A stretch of DNA of 64,000 nt. Source: an uncultured Alistipes sp. (GTDB lineage: Bacteria > Bacteroidota > Bacteroidia > Bacteroidales > Rikenellaceae). Of the stretch, positions 1 through 7,423 are shown in pieces. Both the position numbers and the translations under genes were made by a program. Location of the stretch: assembly GCA_944321175.1 (NCBI GenBank), contig CALUKI010000032.1, positions 1-64,000 of the forward strand. Reading direction: 5' to 3'. The stretch's first letter is position 1; the number at the start of each line of letters is the position of its first letter. The notes under the pieces were generated by a model. The model saw only the letters and a list, made by a program, of their open reading frames with translations. It was not told where the DNA came from and searched no databases.

Positions 1-181
1 CCGCAAGCGCAGCGCGAATCTCATCATTAATCCTTTTGTTGGCCGCAAGAAGTTCATCATAACGTCTTGTGCAACTTTGCATCCTGGCACGCAGGGAGGT
101 CATCTCCTCACGATTCCTTTCGAACTCAGCCTCAAGGCGGTCGATCTTGTGATGTATATGCGTCACCATCTCTAAATGCAT
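1..181 (-). CDS. Partial phage protein, coiled-coil, 3' end outside window
   Basis: The frame is open from an ATG at 181-179 to the window edge, giving about 60 residues. They are rich in Glu, Arg, Lys, Leu and His with heptad-like spacing (starts MHLEMVTHIHHKIDRLEAEF), so a coiled coil is likely. It starts one base after the stop of the upstream gene (183-419), so the two are probably translationally coupled. It sits downstream of the tail and methyltransferase genes of the prophage. Function is not recognised. The C-terminus is missing from the window. Confidence 0.55.
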   Translation of the reverse strand, partial: MHLEMVTHIHHKIDRLEAEFERNREEMTSLRARMQSCTRRYDELLAANKRINDEIRAALA

Positions 182-182
182 T

Positions 183-419
183 TTACTTCCAGCGACCTAT
201 ACTGTTATCGAATATGTCACAGATCTGCTTCAAAGCCGTACGCTCTTCTTCATAAAGACAGCACACGAAATCATCGTTACTATAATAGCAACCATCGTCT
301 TCCGGCTCATCGAAACAACGCTCATTAGCTACCCCGAGTATCGCCTCCATTGCTTGTAACTGATGCGGAGTTATTCCACTGATTGTATAAGTGCCGGATT
401 TGGTAATCGTAATTTTCAT
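183..419 (-). CDS. Small acidic phage protein, unknown function
   Basis: A 78-residue ORF beginning MKITITKSGTYTISGI. It is rich in Glu/Asp and Cys (ECD-type clusters and two CC or C-containing segments in the middle) and has no membrane segment. It lies between the phage cytosine methyltransferase (about 100 nt upstream) and a coiled-coil ORF that starts one base after its stop. The position in the late phage operon and the tight coupling support a real gene. I do not recognise the family. The similar N-terminal beta-strand pattern followed by helices could fit a small regulatory or anti-defence protein, but that is speculation. Confidence 0.5.
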   Translation of the reverse strand: MKITITKSGTYTISGITPHQLQAMEAILGVANERCFDEPEDDGCYYSNDDFVCCLYEEERTALKQICDIFDNSIGRWK

Positions 420-518
420 AACTCACTATGCTTTAATCATTTGATGCACCACAAACATAACATCACCTTTTGAGACACGCAAGTTAATACGCTACTTATT
501 CCCCTTATTGGCAATCAT

Positions 519-1679
519 TTACAGATTATAGGCAAAGTTATCGGACTTTTCCAATCTCTCAATTTCCCGGATAGTTGATATGATGCGATAGAAGACCTGC
601 GGGACAATGGCATTGCCGTAGCATTTGATCGCCTGCGTGCGCCAACGCACGGCTACATCTCCTCGATGCTTGCGCCCGGTGCAACCTTTAAAAACGGCCG
701 CAGGATCCAACCATTCGGAAAACCCATCATCTCCTCTACATACAGGGGATTGAGTCGGGAAATTGTCCCAGCCTGGTATGGTGTGTAACATTTGATATGA
801 GTTGTCGAGTCGTCGTTGTTCCCGAGCATATGACAATTCGCTGTTTCCTGTTCCCGAGGGGCTGGAAGTAAATCCATTGCACTCAATCGACCCAAACTTA
901 CACCTCCTTCTGTCCCTCGGCCGCTGATTTTCCTCAGAAGTCCCGACACATTGACTATGTAGCGGTCGTTTACTCCTATTATGCTGCCCATTGTTGCATC
1001 GCTTGCCGTTGGTGTCGGCAACATTCCCCGTAGATACGCCCCTGCAAGATTGTTGCGCCTGATTTGTGAAGGCGGCATCGATGAGTTCTGTGCATCGCAC
1101 GTTGTCGGAGTCGGCAATAATACTTTGCGAGACCCCGGTTTGGTGAGATCCTCTATCTCCTTCCCGTTTTGTATTGCTACAGAGGTGTGCAACAAACCAG
1201 GTTCGGTATCGTTGATGCGGTGCGTCGACACCGCAAGCTGGAAGTATATACGGTTGTACTTCGTAGCCTTCAATTTCCAAATCAGCACACACCTGCTCGA
1301 ATACCAGTCCTTGCGACCAATTAACAATTCCGAGAACATTCTCGCCCACGACCCAGCCGGGACGTATCTCATGTATTGCTCTAAGCATTTGCGGCCAGAG
1401 ATATCGGTTATCTTCCGTCCCTTTTCTCTTGCCTGCAATGCTGAATGGCTGGCAAGGGAAACCTCCGGTGAGGACATCGATGCGTCCTCTCCAAGGAATA
1501 AAGTCTGTATTTCTGATATCAACATATTGTATGGCATTGGGGTAATGGTAGTGAAGTACCGCACGGCAGAATGGATCAATCTCACAATTGAATAGATTCT
1601 CAAAGCCTGCCCAATCGGCAGCGACTTCAAAGCCACCTATACCACTGAAGAGTGATGCATGAGTCATCTTTGTGGCCAT
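519..1679 (-). CDS. Phage DNA (cytosine-5) methyltransferase, Dcm type
   Basis: Transfers a methyl group from SAM to C5 of cytosine in DNA; in phages this usually protects against host restriction. The 386-residue protein shows the family motifs in order: motif I FSGIGG (residues 11-16), motif IV GGFPCQPFS with catalytic Cys76, motif VI ENV (113-115), motif VIII QRYR (156-159), and motif X YGNAIVPQV near the C-terminus. The stretch between motif VIII and X (about 165-330) is low in hydrophobic residues and odd in composition because the same DNA also encodes another frame (653-1636). It starts just 4 bases after the stop of the adenine methyltransferase gene. Recognition sequence cannot be told from the sequence. 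Confidence 0.9.
   Translation of the reverse strand: MATKMTHASLFSGIGGFEVAADWAGFENLFNCEIDPFCRAVLHYHYPNAIQYVDIRNTDFIPWRGRIDVLTGGFPCQPFSIAGKRKGTEDNRYLWPQMLRAIHEIRPGWVVGENVLGIVNWSQGLVFEQVCADLEIEGYEVQPYILPACGVDAPHQRYRTWFVAHLCSNTKREGDRGSHQTGVSQSIIADSDNVRCTELIDAAFTNQAQQSCRGVSTGNVADTNGKRCNNGQHNRSKRPLHSQCVGTSEENQRPRDRRRCKFGSIECNGFTSSPSGTGNSELSYAREQRRLDNSYQMLHTIPGWDNFPTQSPVCRGDDGFSEWLDPAAVFKGCTGRKHRGDVAVRWRTQAIKCYGNAIVPQVFYRIISTIREIERLEKSDNFAYNL
653..1636 (-). CDS. Alternate-frame ORF overlapping the Dcm gene, conserved-looking phage motifs
   Basis: A 327-codon frame on the same strand, lying entirely inside the cytosine methyltransferase gene in a different phase. Chance overlap would give meaningless peptide, but this one carries phrases familiar from phage methyltransferase-associated proteins: LLPTPTTCDA, LPTPTASDAT and, near the end, LNPLYVEEMMGFPNGW. 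These correspond codon-for-codon to IIADSDNVRC, VADTNGKRC and the pre-motif X region in the main frame. A likelier start than the first Met is Met54 (near 1477), after which the sequence becomes family-like (SLASHSALQAREKGRK). It may be translated as a separate protein or as an accessory or target-recognition piece. The reading frame is seen; its expression is inferred. Confidence 0.45.
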   Translation of the reverse strand: MALKSLPIGQALRIYSIVRLIHSAVRYFTTITPMPYNMLISEIQTLFLGEDASMSSPEVSLASHSALQAREKGRKITDISGRKCLEQYMRYVPAGSWARMFSELLIGRKDWYSSRCVLIWKLKATKYNRIYFQLAVSTHRINDTEPGLLHTSVAIQNGKEIEDLTKPGSRKVLLPTPTTCDAQNSSMPPSQIRRNNLAGAYLRGMLPTPTASDATMGSIIGVNDRYIVNVSGLLRKISGRGTEGGVSLGRLSAMDLLPAPREQETANCHMLGNNDDSTTHIKCYTPYQAGTISRLNPLYVEEMMGFPNGWILRPFLKVAPGASIEEM

Positions 1680-1683
1680 AGTG

Positions 1684-2457
1684 TCAATAGTTTGTTGTTA
1701 TCCACTCCTCCTGACGGCGACGCGAGACTTTCGATGCAGTAATGGTTCGCTCGATACGGTGGATATGCCAACCGCATTCCCGGACATACTGCTCAATGAG
1801 CCGATGAGGGAACATCGTCAGCATAAACTTTCCCTTGACCTTTGCAAGCGTGTCGAGCAAGTGTTGAAAATCCTCCTCGTTGAACGTGCCATTGTAATGC
1901 CCGCAATCACTTCCCACATAGGGAGGATCGACAAAATGGAATGCCCGATCGCAATCATAACGGCGGATAAGATTCGTGCCATCCTCGCATTCAACGGTCA
2001 CATTCTCCAGGCGCGAACACAACTCCTCGGTAAAGGCATCTTTGGCATTGCGCAATTTCTGTGAGGTCGTGCCGGTTCGGTCGTATCCGAATGTACCGTC
2101 AAGCATACTTGCAAAACCCAACTTCGAACATACCCATACGGCCCAGGCCCGTTCCACGGGCGTGAAGAACATCGGATGTTGATTGATGTGTTTGGCGTGT
2201 GCATGGATTTCGCGGCTATGAAGCGTAGAATCGATCATCTCTTTGAGTGCCGCATACTTCTGTTGCGCCACACGGTAAAAATTCACCAACTCGGTGTTGG
2301 TGTCATTGATCACCTCACAGTCTGCCGGAGGCTTGGCAAAGAGCACGGCACATCCGCCACAAAAGGCCTCGGTATATAACGAGTGGTCGGGAATAAGCGG
2401 CAGAATATGCTTCAGGAGAGTCTGCTTCCCTCCATAGTAAGATATGGGAGTCTTCAT
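1684..2457 (-). CDS. DNA adenine methyltransferase, D12/Dam class
   Basis: N6-adenine methyltransferase using SAM. The 257-residue protein has the class-alpha layout: N-terminal YYGGKQTLL, a SAM-binding FCGG (residues 32-35), and catalytic DPPY (177-180) followed by a beta-strand and the C-terminal fold. Length fits phage Dam enzymes. It starts directly after the stop of the spanin-like gene (2458) and is followed 4 bases later by the cytosine methyltransferase, so the prophage makes two base modifications from one operon. The likely role is evading host restriction. Target site is unknown (GATC is common for the family but is not shown here). Confidence 0.9.
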   Translation of the reverse strand: MKTPISYYGGKQTLLKHILPLIPDHSLYTEAFCGGCAVLFAKPPADCEVINDTNTELVNFYRVAQQKYAALKEMIDSTLHSREIHAHAKHINQHPMFFTPVERAWAVWVCSKLGFASMLDGTFGYDRTGTTSQKLRNAKDAFTEELCSRLENVTVECEDGTNLIRRYDCDRAFHFVDPPYVGSDCGHYNGTFNEEDFQHLLDTLAKVKGKFMLTMFPHRLIEQYVRECGWHIHRIERTITASKVSRRRQEEWITTNY

Positions 2458-2943
2458 CTAAAACTTCAATTTCAGGATTAACAGCAACAGCAACAACGCC
2501 ACAAGTGAAACTGCAAGCCACTTAAGCCAAAGCATCCCTGCAGTGTTGGGGCTCTCATCGACTTGCGACTGCTCCTCGCTACGCGCTGCTGTATTGATAC
2601 GGCTTCGCGAAATGCTGTCCGTATGAGTCGTTCGATCAAGAGCAGTTTCAATCTTGGTGTGAATAATGCGCCTGGGGGTCGGATGCGACACCGACACTTC
2701 GGGCATCAGGTCTTTGGCAACAAGCGTATCGGTGGGCGGCAACTGCGGTCGTGGAAAGTCTGAATACTCGATGATCGTCTGATGGAGCGTTGCCGTCATA
2801 TGTTCCATCTGCTCATGGATAAGACGCACAAGAGTCGAGTCCGAGATTTCCATTGTTGTATGCTGGTGCGTCTGCACATTGCGCAGGGGCGAACACCCGG
2901 ACATTAGAACAATCGCAAGAATAAGGATTATTTTTTCACACAT
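2458..2943 (-). CDS. Lipoprotein with C-terminal membrane anchor, candidate unimolecular spanin
   Basis: A 161-residue protein with a lipoprotein signal (hydrophobic residues 5-14, then SGC with Cys17) and a single strongly hydrophobic segment at the extreme C-terminus (WLKWLAVSLVALLLLLLILK). The middle is polar, with predicted helical and Pro-rich stretches. Lipidation at one end and an inner-membrane helix at the other is the topology of u-spanins such as phage T1 gp11, which join outer and inner membranes in the last step of lysis. No sequence similarity was available to me. The gene overlaps the start of its upstream neighbour by 16 bases and abuts Dam. A different envelope protein cannot be excluded. 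Confidence 0.5.
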   Translation of the reverse strand: MCEKIILILAIVLMSGCSPLRNVQTHQHTTMEISDSTLVRLIHEQMEHMTATLHQTIIEYSDFPRPQLPPTDTLVAKDLMPEVSVSHPTPRRIIHTKIETALDRTTHTDSISRSRINTAARSEEQSQVDESPNTAGMLWLKWLAVSLVALLLLLLILKLKF

Positions 2944-3209
2944 TGCATCATCTGCTTTACTCGTTTCTGCCGCTCTTCAAGAGTCATCATATTGTTGGAG
3001 GGGACATTATCCCATGGCATCGGGAACATCTCCACCATCGGTTTCCGGTCTTTGCGCTCCAGCTGGATACTCGTCAGTACCCACACCGACCACCGCTCTC
3101 GCTCCCAGTCCTGACGCTCGCGATCGCGTTCCCGTTTGGCCCAGCCCAACCAGGCATATGAAAACTCAGCCGGTGTCAAGGATTCGAATACATCGGGATG
3201 CAGTCCCAT
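2928..3209 (-). CDS. Tail assembly chaperone C-terminal-like protein
   Basis: A 93-residue protein with the pattern LTPAEFSYAWLGWAKRERDR ... PMVEMFPMPWD. This resembles the downstream partner of phage tail assembly chaperone pairs (a short helix, a TPAEF-type motif, then a Met-Phe-x-x-Pro-Trp-Asp end). The ATG at 3209 has a TAGGAG box 8 bases upstream. However, the open frame extends upstream to an in-frame TGA (3272-3270) that is the stop of the previous gene, and that extension (YERWYAIGVGQMGL) looks like part of the same domain although it contains no ATG, GTG or TTG. Readthrough of that TGA is therefore possible. It overlaps the spanin-like gene by 16 bases. Confidence 0.65.
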   Translation of the reverse strand: MGLHPDVFESLTPAEFSYAWLGWAKRERDRERQDWERERWSVWVLTSIQLERKDRKPMVEMFPMPWDNVPSNNMMTLEERQKRVKQMMQCVKK

Positions 3210-3269
3210 TTGTCCGACTCCTATGGCGTACCATCGCTCATAGGTCGCAGGATGGGACTCTTCACCTCT

Positions 3270-3608
3270 TCACTGTTCCGCCGGGAGAATATCTCCCAAT
3301 CGGTCGGTCAAGGGGGTTATGCTCTCCGCAAAGAGCTCATAGAGTCTCGGGATGAGTGCGGGTTCATCATCCAGCATATCCCAAACCTCATCTTCCGTAT
3401 ATCGCGTGGTGAGTCCAGAACGGCGTGCGCCCTCGTTCAAGGCCTCCATTGTAAGCGAAGCCAGATGATCGAGCAAGGCAAACCCCATATTGTTTCCGCC
3501 CTCCATTGCGGACTGGAACTCCATACCATGTTTGCGAGCGAAATTGTTAATCACCCGCAACGAGAAATTGACAGGTGTTGCAACACCTTTGATAAGGATC
3601 TCTTTCAT
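3270..3608 (-). CDS. Tail assembly chaperone, N-terminal (G-like) protein
   Basis: A 112-residue, mostly helical protein (MKEILIKGVATPVNFSLRVI...), placed directly after the major tail protein and before the TPAEF protein, the usual place of the G component of a phage tail assembly chaperone. Such chaperones coat the tape measure protein and are normally made together with a longer version through a recoding event. Here the downstream ORF is in the same frame, separated only by the TGA stop at 3272-3270. Its start overlaps the stop of the tail tube gene by 4 bases (ATGA). Assignment rests on position and fold-like pattern, not on a strong motif. Confidence 0.6.
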   Translation of the reverse strand: MKEILIKGVATPVNFSLRVINNFARKHGMEFQSAMEGGNNMGFALLDHLASLTMEALNEGARRSGLTTRYTEDEVWDMLDDEPALIPRLYELFAESITPLTDRLGDILPAEQ

Positions 3609-4045
3609 TCCTGTTCGCTATTGGTGGCCGGGGTCAGATCCCCGCTGCCCGAGAGTGAGAAGTTGTAGGTCGAATTGTCCCCGGCGGGAGTTGAGAGAGA
3701 AAAAGAGGTGATATATCCCTCTCCCGAGTAGGTCTTAGTCAGGCCCGATACAGGCGATTTGAGCACGACCTTGACGAGTTTCTTGGCGAGCACCAGCGCA
3801 AGGACATCCTCCGATGTGTGCGATGTAGCGATTGTAGGGTCGATGACCACCAACCCATCCCCGTCTACTGACCAGGTGATGTCGCCAGGGTACTTTTCTT
3901 TCCCCTTGGTATCCTTGGTACGGAGATCTTTGAGCTCAAGATCGACTTTCAACGAATGAGTTGTGGCGTGCAGCGTAGGCTTATCGTCAATGAGGATAAT
4001 GATATCCTCTCCCTGTACTACCCGTTTGGATGTAGATTCCGGCAT
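3605..4045 (-). CDS. Major tail tube protein
   Basis: A 146-residue beta-rich protein (starts MPESTSKRVVQGEDIIILID). It shows alternating hydrophobic strands, a TATSHTSEDVL segment, and a Gly/Ser-rich end (YSGEGYITSFSLSTPAGDNS). This matches small tail tube proteins of siphophages, which stack as hexamers to form the DNA channel. The order tail completion, tail tube, chaperone is standard and supports the call. It lies about 20 bases after the stop of the tail completion gene (4067-4423). Confidence 0.7.
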   Translation of the reverse strand: MPESTSKRVVQGEDIIILIDDKPTLHATTHSLKVDLELKDLRTKDTKGKEKYPGDITWSVDGDGLVVIDPTIATSHTSEDVLALVLAKKLVKVVLKSPVSGLTKTYSGEGYITSFSLSTPAGDNSTYNFSLSGSGDLTPATNSEQE

Positions 4046-4066
4046 AATTCTATTGTTTTTATTGGT

Positions 4067-4423
4067 TTATACAATTCTGAAAAGGAGCGTTACACTATGT
4101 AAATCGCAGTCAGGGAAATACTCCGTACTGCTGGACTTATAGCGACAATATTTGCCATCTATCTTCGCGCCTTCCAGTGCTGCAATGGCACGATGTCGCA
4201 ACTGCTCAACCGAAGCGTAACGATTGTCGTAGAAGGTAATCTCAAATGTGGTTACATAACCCGCAATCCCCGATAGCGTACGCACGGGTGTCTCCTCCGG
4301 CACGGTATAGACGGCAAAGGGCGTGGCTGTACGTTCATCCACCGCTCCAGCCTGGATGCGTTGTTCCATCTCCGGTAGAGCCGTCTCCAACAAGTGGAGT
4401 ATTTCGATTTTGAAATCTGTCAT
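4067..4423 (-). CDS. Tail completion/terminator protein, DUF3168-like
   Basis: A 118-residue protein: an N-terminal helix (IEILHLLETALP), then FAVYTVPEETPVR, a strand pair ending FEITFYDNRY, a helix (EQLRHRAIAALEGA) and a final strand. This is the alpha/beta pattern of tail terminator proteins of the lambda gpU / DUF3168 group, which cap the tail tube and join it to the head. It overlaps the upstream gp10-like gene by 4 bases and precedes the tail tube gene, as in HK97-like phages. Confidence 0.7.
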   Translation of the reverse strand: MTDFKIEILHLLETALPEMEQRIQAGAVDERTATPFAVYTVPEETPVRTLSGIAGYVTTFEITFYDNRYASVEQLRHRAIAALEGAKIDGKYCRYKSSSTEYFPDCDLHSVTLLFRIV

Positions 4424-4953
4424 TTGACAACCCGTTTGAAGTTTTTATTGATAAACTTCTCGACTGCCCGTGCGAGGTTATCACCAAACGAAACAATCAG
4501 ACGTTGTGAGTTCGCCGTATAGGCCTGCTCCAGGTAAGGTGTGGGCTTGATGCCTTTCACACTTCGGACAAAGACCTTCTCACCCTGCTCGTTAGTGAAG
4601 ACCAGCAGATGCTTCCCTTTCTTGCGGGGTATGCGGGGATCTGCAGTTCCTTCGTGGATGAATTTGCCGTAGTACTGATTTACCGCACCCTTCTTTTTTG
4701 TGCGCTCAAATACTGGTTTTACGGCAATATCTACTTCTGACTTGGGGGCTGTTCTGTCCTTGAAACGTACGATGCGTAGTTGCTTGCGCAACCTGCCGCT
4801 ACGCACTGGAACTCTGTTTTTGGCCGTCTGAAGCATCGGTCGTGCAGAGGTTCGCAAAGCCGCCAACAGCATGCTTTTCTGCATTGTATTGGGCAGTTCG
4901 TCCAGAATACGTTTGGCTTCGGCATAACCCTCGACTTTAACTTTCAGCATCAC
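4420..4953 (-). CDS. HK97 gp10-like tail component
   Basis: A 177-residue basic protein. The N-terminal half has the recognisable VRSGRLRKQL segment and a Lys/Arg-rich middle; then comes YYGKFIHEGTADPRIPRKKGK and a PYLEQAY motif, all typical of the HK97 gp10 family of neck/tail-joining proteins. Overlaps by 4 bases with the next gene (4067-4423) and by 17 with the head closure gene, consistent with a tight structural operon. Confidence 0.8.
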   Translation of the reverse strand: MMLKVKVEGYAEAKRILDELPNTMQKSMLLAALRTSARPMLQTAKNRVPVRSGRLRKQLRIVRFKDRTAPKSEVDIAVKPVFERTKKKGAVNQYYGKFIHEGTADPRIPRKKGKHLLVFTNEQGEKVFVRSVKGIKPTPYLEQAYTANSQRLIVSFGDNLARAVEKFINKNFKRVVK

Positions 4954-5275
4954 TCTTCATTGTTTTCAGATGCAACCGCCAACGACGACCCTCCGCGTGT
5001 ATGGATGTTATCCGATGTTGTGCTCCTCCATCGTTTACAATCATACCCGCACGCAGTCCCTCCCGATAACGAATGGTGTAGACCACCTCGTTCTCATGCA
5101 CTATACGGCCGGCATAAAGGTTCTCACGGCCTCCGGATTCTGTCCTCTGTGCATAGCATACGGCGACACGCATCAGCTCCTGAGTGCGATCGTTGTATTC
5201 ATCGCGCATCTGACGATATTCCAGGATTTCAATGCGCGTATCAAACATCTTTATCCGAGGAATAAGGGTGTACAC
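4937..5275 (-). CDS. Head closure protein (SPP1 gp16-like)
   Basis: A 112-residue, beta-strand-rich protein containing a conserved-looking core (RTESGGRENLYAGRIVHEN, then YTIRYREGL, MIVNDGG). This is the small beta-barrel of head-tail joining proteins that plug the connector after packaging. It overlaps the upstream connector gene by 35 bases and the downstream gp10-like gene by 17. A better start may be Met10 (MFDTRIEIL), which would remove the overlap with the connector gene. Position between connector and gp10-like protein agrees with HK97-type order. Confidence 0.7.
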   Translation of the reverse strand: MYTLIPRIKMFDTRIEILEYRQMRDEYNDRTQELMRVAVCYAQRTESGGRENLYAGRIVHENEVVYTIRYREGLRAGMIVNDGGAQHRITSIHAEGRRWRLHLKTMKSDAES

Positions 5276-5564
5276 GCCAGGGTTGCAACAGTTTCTCGGC
5301 CGTAAGCGGCAACGTGGTTGCAGAACGTCCTACCAGCACATCGCTCTCATTATCGAAAAGAGTTCCCAGTGTCAGAAGAACGGCCGCTCGGATGGAAGCA
5401 GGGAGACTTTCAGCAGAAAACTCCTGCGTGAGTTTCCGATTCGTATAATCCTCGGCTATGGCGAAAGCCATCTCCAGATACTCCTCGACAAGCCGATCCA
5501 TCGACTCATCGTCTCCGATGCGCAGGTGCGCCTTGGCAAGTTCCAATGACACGGGAACTGACAT
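5241..5564 (-). CDS. Head-tail connector protein (HK97 gp6-like)
   Basis: A 107-residue all-helical protein starting MSVPVSLELAKAHLRIGDDE. The pattern of LAKAHLRI followed by acidic residues, a long helix with YLEMAFAIAEDYTNRKL, and a helix with IRAAVLLTLGTLFDN is the signature of gp6-like connectors, which form a ring beneath the portal. Lies 11 bases downstream of the major capsid gene. Confidence 0.85.
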   Translation of the reverse strand: MSVPVSLELAKAHLRIGDDESMDRLVEEYLEMAFAIAEDYTNRKLTQEFSAESLPASIRAAVLLTLGTLFDNESDVLVGRSATTLPLTAEKLLQPWRVHPYSSDKDV

Positions 5565-5575
5565 AACTCCGCTGA

Positions 5576-6769
5576 TTAGGCCGTAGCGTGAATAAGTTTC
5601 TTGACAGGATGTGTACCCGCATCGAGTAAGGTGCCGTCTACGCGGGCAAACCCAAACAGCCCGATGGAGAGGTATTCCGCCAGCAACTCATTCAGCCGCA
5701 CAACCTTGAAGTTCTGCACCATACGAATCTTGTACTTCGAAAAGTCTCCGAAGAGTACCGAGGCGGCACCTGCTCCGATGTCGGCCATATCATCGTTCAG
5801 GATGTAACTCTTGCCGAACAGCATGGCCGGTGTTCCCTCCCTGGCTCCTTCCTGCCAGATGTAGTTGCCGTTGTTATCCTTGACTTTTGCGAGCTCCCAC
5901 AGCGTATTGCGGTTGAGCATGAATTTCCCTTTTTGCGCATATGCCGCATCCACCGACCGAATAAGGTCGATAAGGTTGTCGAGCGTGATGGAGGTTGCGG
6001 CGGCTTTTGTTGTACACTCCGTGGCGGCAGTGACGATTCCCTTGGGTTGCGATGAGCCGGACCCGGTGGTCAGATGCTCGTTGATACCACGCCCGAACGA
6101 CTCGGCAAGAAGACCGCTGAGAAGCGAGTCCAGATCAAAGGCGGAGTCTTGCAGCAACTCCAACGATACCGGGATGATTGGCGTGCGGTAGGTGTGAGCC
6201 TTCAAGAGTACCGAACCAAAGGAGGGCGCACGTTTCGTAGACTGCTGGTACTCGGCAACGATGGTCGCCTTGGCAGACGTGTCATCAATGGTCGGCAGGG
6301 TCAGGTCATCACCCTTGGAGGTCGTGAAGATCTGGCCGGCTTCGAACATACCTCCATAGCTTTTCAGGGCAACCTCAATGGAAGAGGCCAGGCTCCGGGG
6401 AATAATGACACCGCCCGAGAGTCCGGAGATCCCGGCTCGAGCTTCAATGGCAGTACGACTCTCTGCCGAGATACCCGTCACACCGTGCAACAGGTAGTCA
6501 GTGAAAGCCGACCGATACTCTGCCTCTTTCTGATCATTGGTTGTACCCTGGACACGATGATGGTGTGCTTCGACCTGCCTGCGTTCGATATCGACGAACC
6601 GCTCTTCCGTCTCGACAGCCTGGTCCGCACGATCATAGTCCGCAATAAGGGCATCCCACCTCTGACGCTCCTCTGCGTTCATCTCCCGGCCATCGGTTGC
6701 CTTGCGCAACTCATCAATCTGCGAAAAGATTGTGGCGCGCTGTTCCTTGAGTTGTTTGAGTTTTCCCAT
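5576..6769 (-). CDS. Major capsid protein, HK97 fold
   Basis: A 397-residue protein. Residues 1-70 form a charged coiled coil (LKQLKEQRATIFSQIDELRK), the delta/scaffold domain removed by the prohead protease. Then comes the HK97-type body, with GGVIIPRSLASSIEVALKSY, TLPTIDD, APSFGSVLLKAHTY, ELLQDSAFDLDSLL, an AAYAQKGKFMLNRNTLWEL stretch, GKSYILNDDM and FGDFSKYKIR. Length and motif order fit phage HK97 gp5-like capsid proteins. It is preceded by the protease and portal genes and followed by the connector, the standard order. Confidence 0.95.
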   Translation of the reverse strand: MGKLKQLKEQRATIFSQIDELRKATDGREMNAEERQRWDALIADYDRADQAVETEERFVDIERRQVEAHHHRVQGTTNDQKEAEYRSAFTDYLLHGVTGISAESRTAIEARAGISGLSGGVIIPRSLASSIEVALKSYGGMFEAGQIFTTSKGDDLTLPTIDDTSAKATIVAEYQQSTKRAPSFGSVLLKAHTYRTPIIPVSLELLQDSAFDLDSLLSGLLAESFGRGINEHLTTGSGSSQPKGIVTAATECTTKAAATSITLDNLIDLIRSVDAAYAQKGKFMLNRNTLWELAKVKDNNGNYIWQEGAREGTPAMLFGKSYILNDDMADIGAGAASVLFGDFSKYKIRMVQNFKVVRLNELLAEYLSIGLFGFARVDGTLLDAGTHPVKKLIHATA

Positions 6770-6772
6770 ATT

Positions 6773-7423
6773 TCAGTTTTTGAGTTTAAGTTGCATGGTC
6801 AGCCGTTCGCGGCTTACAGAATCGTACTTCGCGGAGGACGCACAACGTTGCCATTGGGCCTTACGCTCCTCAAGGTGACGAAGACTCGCCTCCGTATCGG
6901 GATAGGCCGGATAGACTACAAGCGATACATCGTAAAGTTTGGAGATATGGCGCACTGTCCGTTCATCATATTCCAGCCCATTCTCCTTGTCTGCGTATCG
7001 CCACTCATCCGCATCGACCGTAAATTTGAAGGAGCATCTGGCAATGTCACCACGTTGCACCAACTCCACCATATCATTGCCCAGAGAGGTGTTGGGAGCT
7101 TCAAACGAGAACCGCAGGCCTACCTCATCCGTAGAGAGGGTGAGTGTACCGCTGGAGGTGCGGGCCAGGATACTCTCTGCATTGTGATTGTAACACATCA
7201 CCACATCGCTGATATCACATCCCGAAAAGGCCTCACGCGCTATACGCTCCCGAAACCACCCCATAATCGGCTCACTCCAGCACTCAAACTTGACGGCATA
7301 GCCGACAATCGTTCGGCCGGCAGCCGGTTCACTGCGTTGCTCGATGCGCACATCAGAGAGTGCACAACGCACCTCCACAGGCTCATTCGACCTTATTTCC
7401 TTTATCTGTGTCATTATCGGCAT
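6773..7423 (-). CDS. Prohead protease, HK97 family (U35)
   Basis: Serine protease that cleaves the scaffold region of the capsid during maturation. The longest frame starts at 7516, but its first 31 residues lie inside the portal gene and are not family-like, so the start at 7423 (MPIMTQIKE) or Met35 at 7414 is preferred. Visible features: IVGYAVKF, GWFRERIAREAF, the catalytic-His segment VVMCYNHN, then DMVELVQRGDIARCSFKF with the catalytic Ser, and LYDVSLVVYPAYPDT, all typical of the HK97 prohead protease family. It overlaps the portal 3' end by about 40 bases and ends 3 bases before the capsid gene. Confidence 0.9.
   Translation of the reverse strand: MPIMTQIKEIRSNEPVEVRCALSDVRIEQRSEPAAGRTIVGYAVKFECWSEPIMGWFRERIAREAFSGCDISDVVMCYNHNAESILARTSSGTLTLSTDEVGLRFSFEAPNTSLGNDMVELVQRGDIARCSFKFTVDADEWRYADKENGLEYDERTVRHISKLYDVSLVVYPAYPDTEASLRHLEERKAQWQRCASSAKYDSVSRERLTMQLKLKN

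Noticed and set aside
981..1595. 204-codon plus-strand frame
   Set aside because: Antisense to the methyltransferase gene; no motifs, unlike the same-strand second frame, which was kept.
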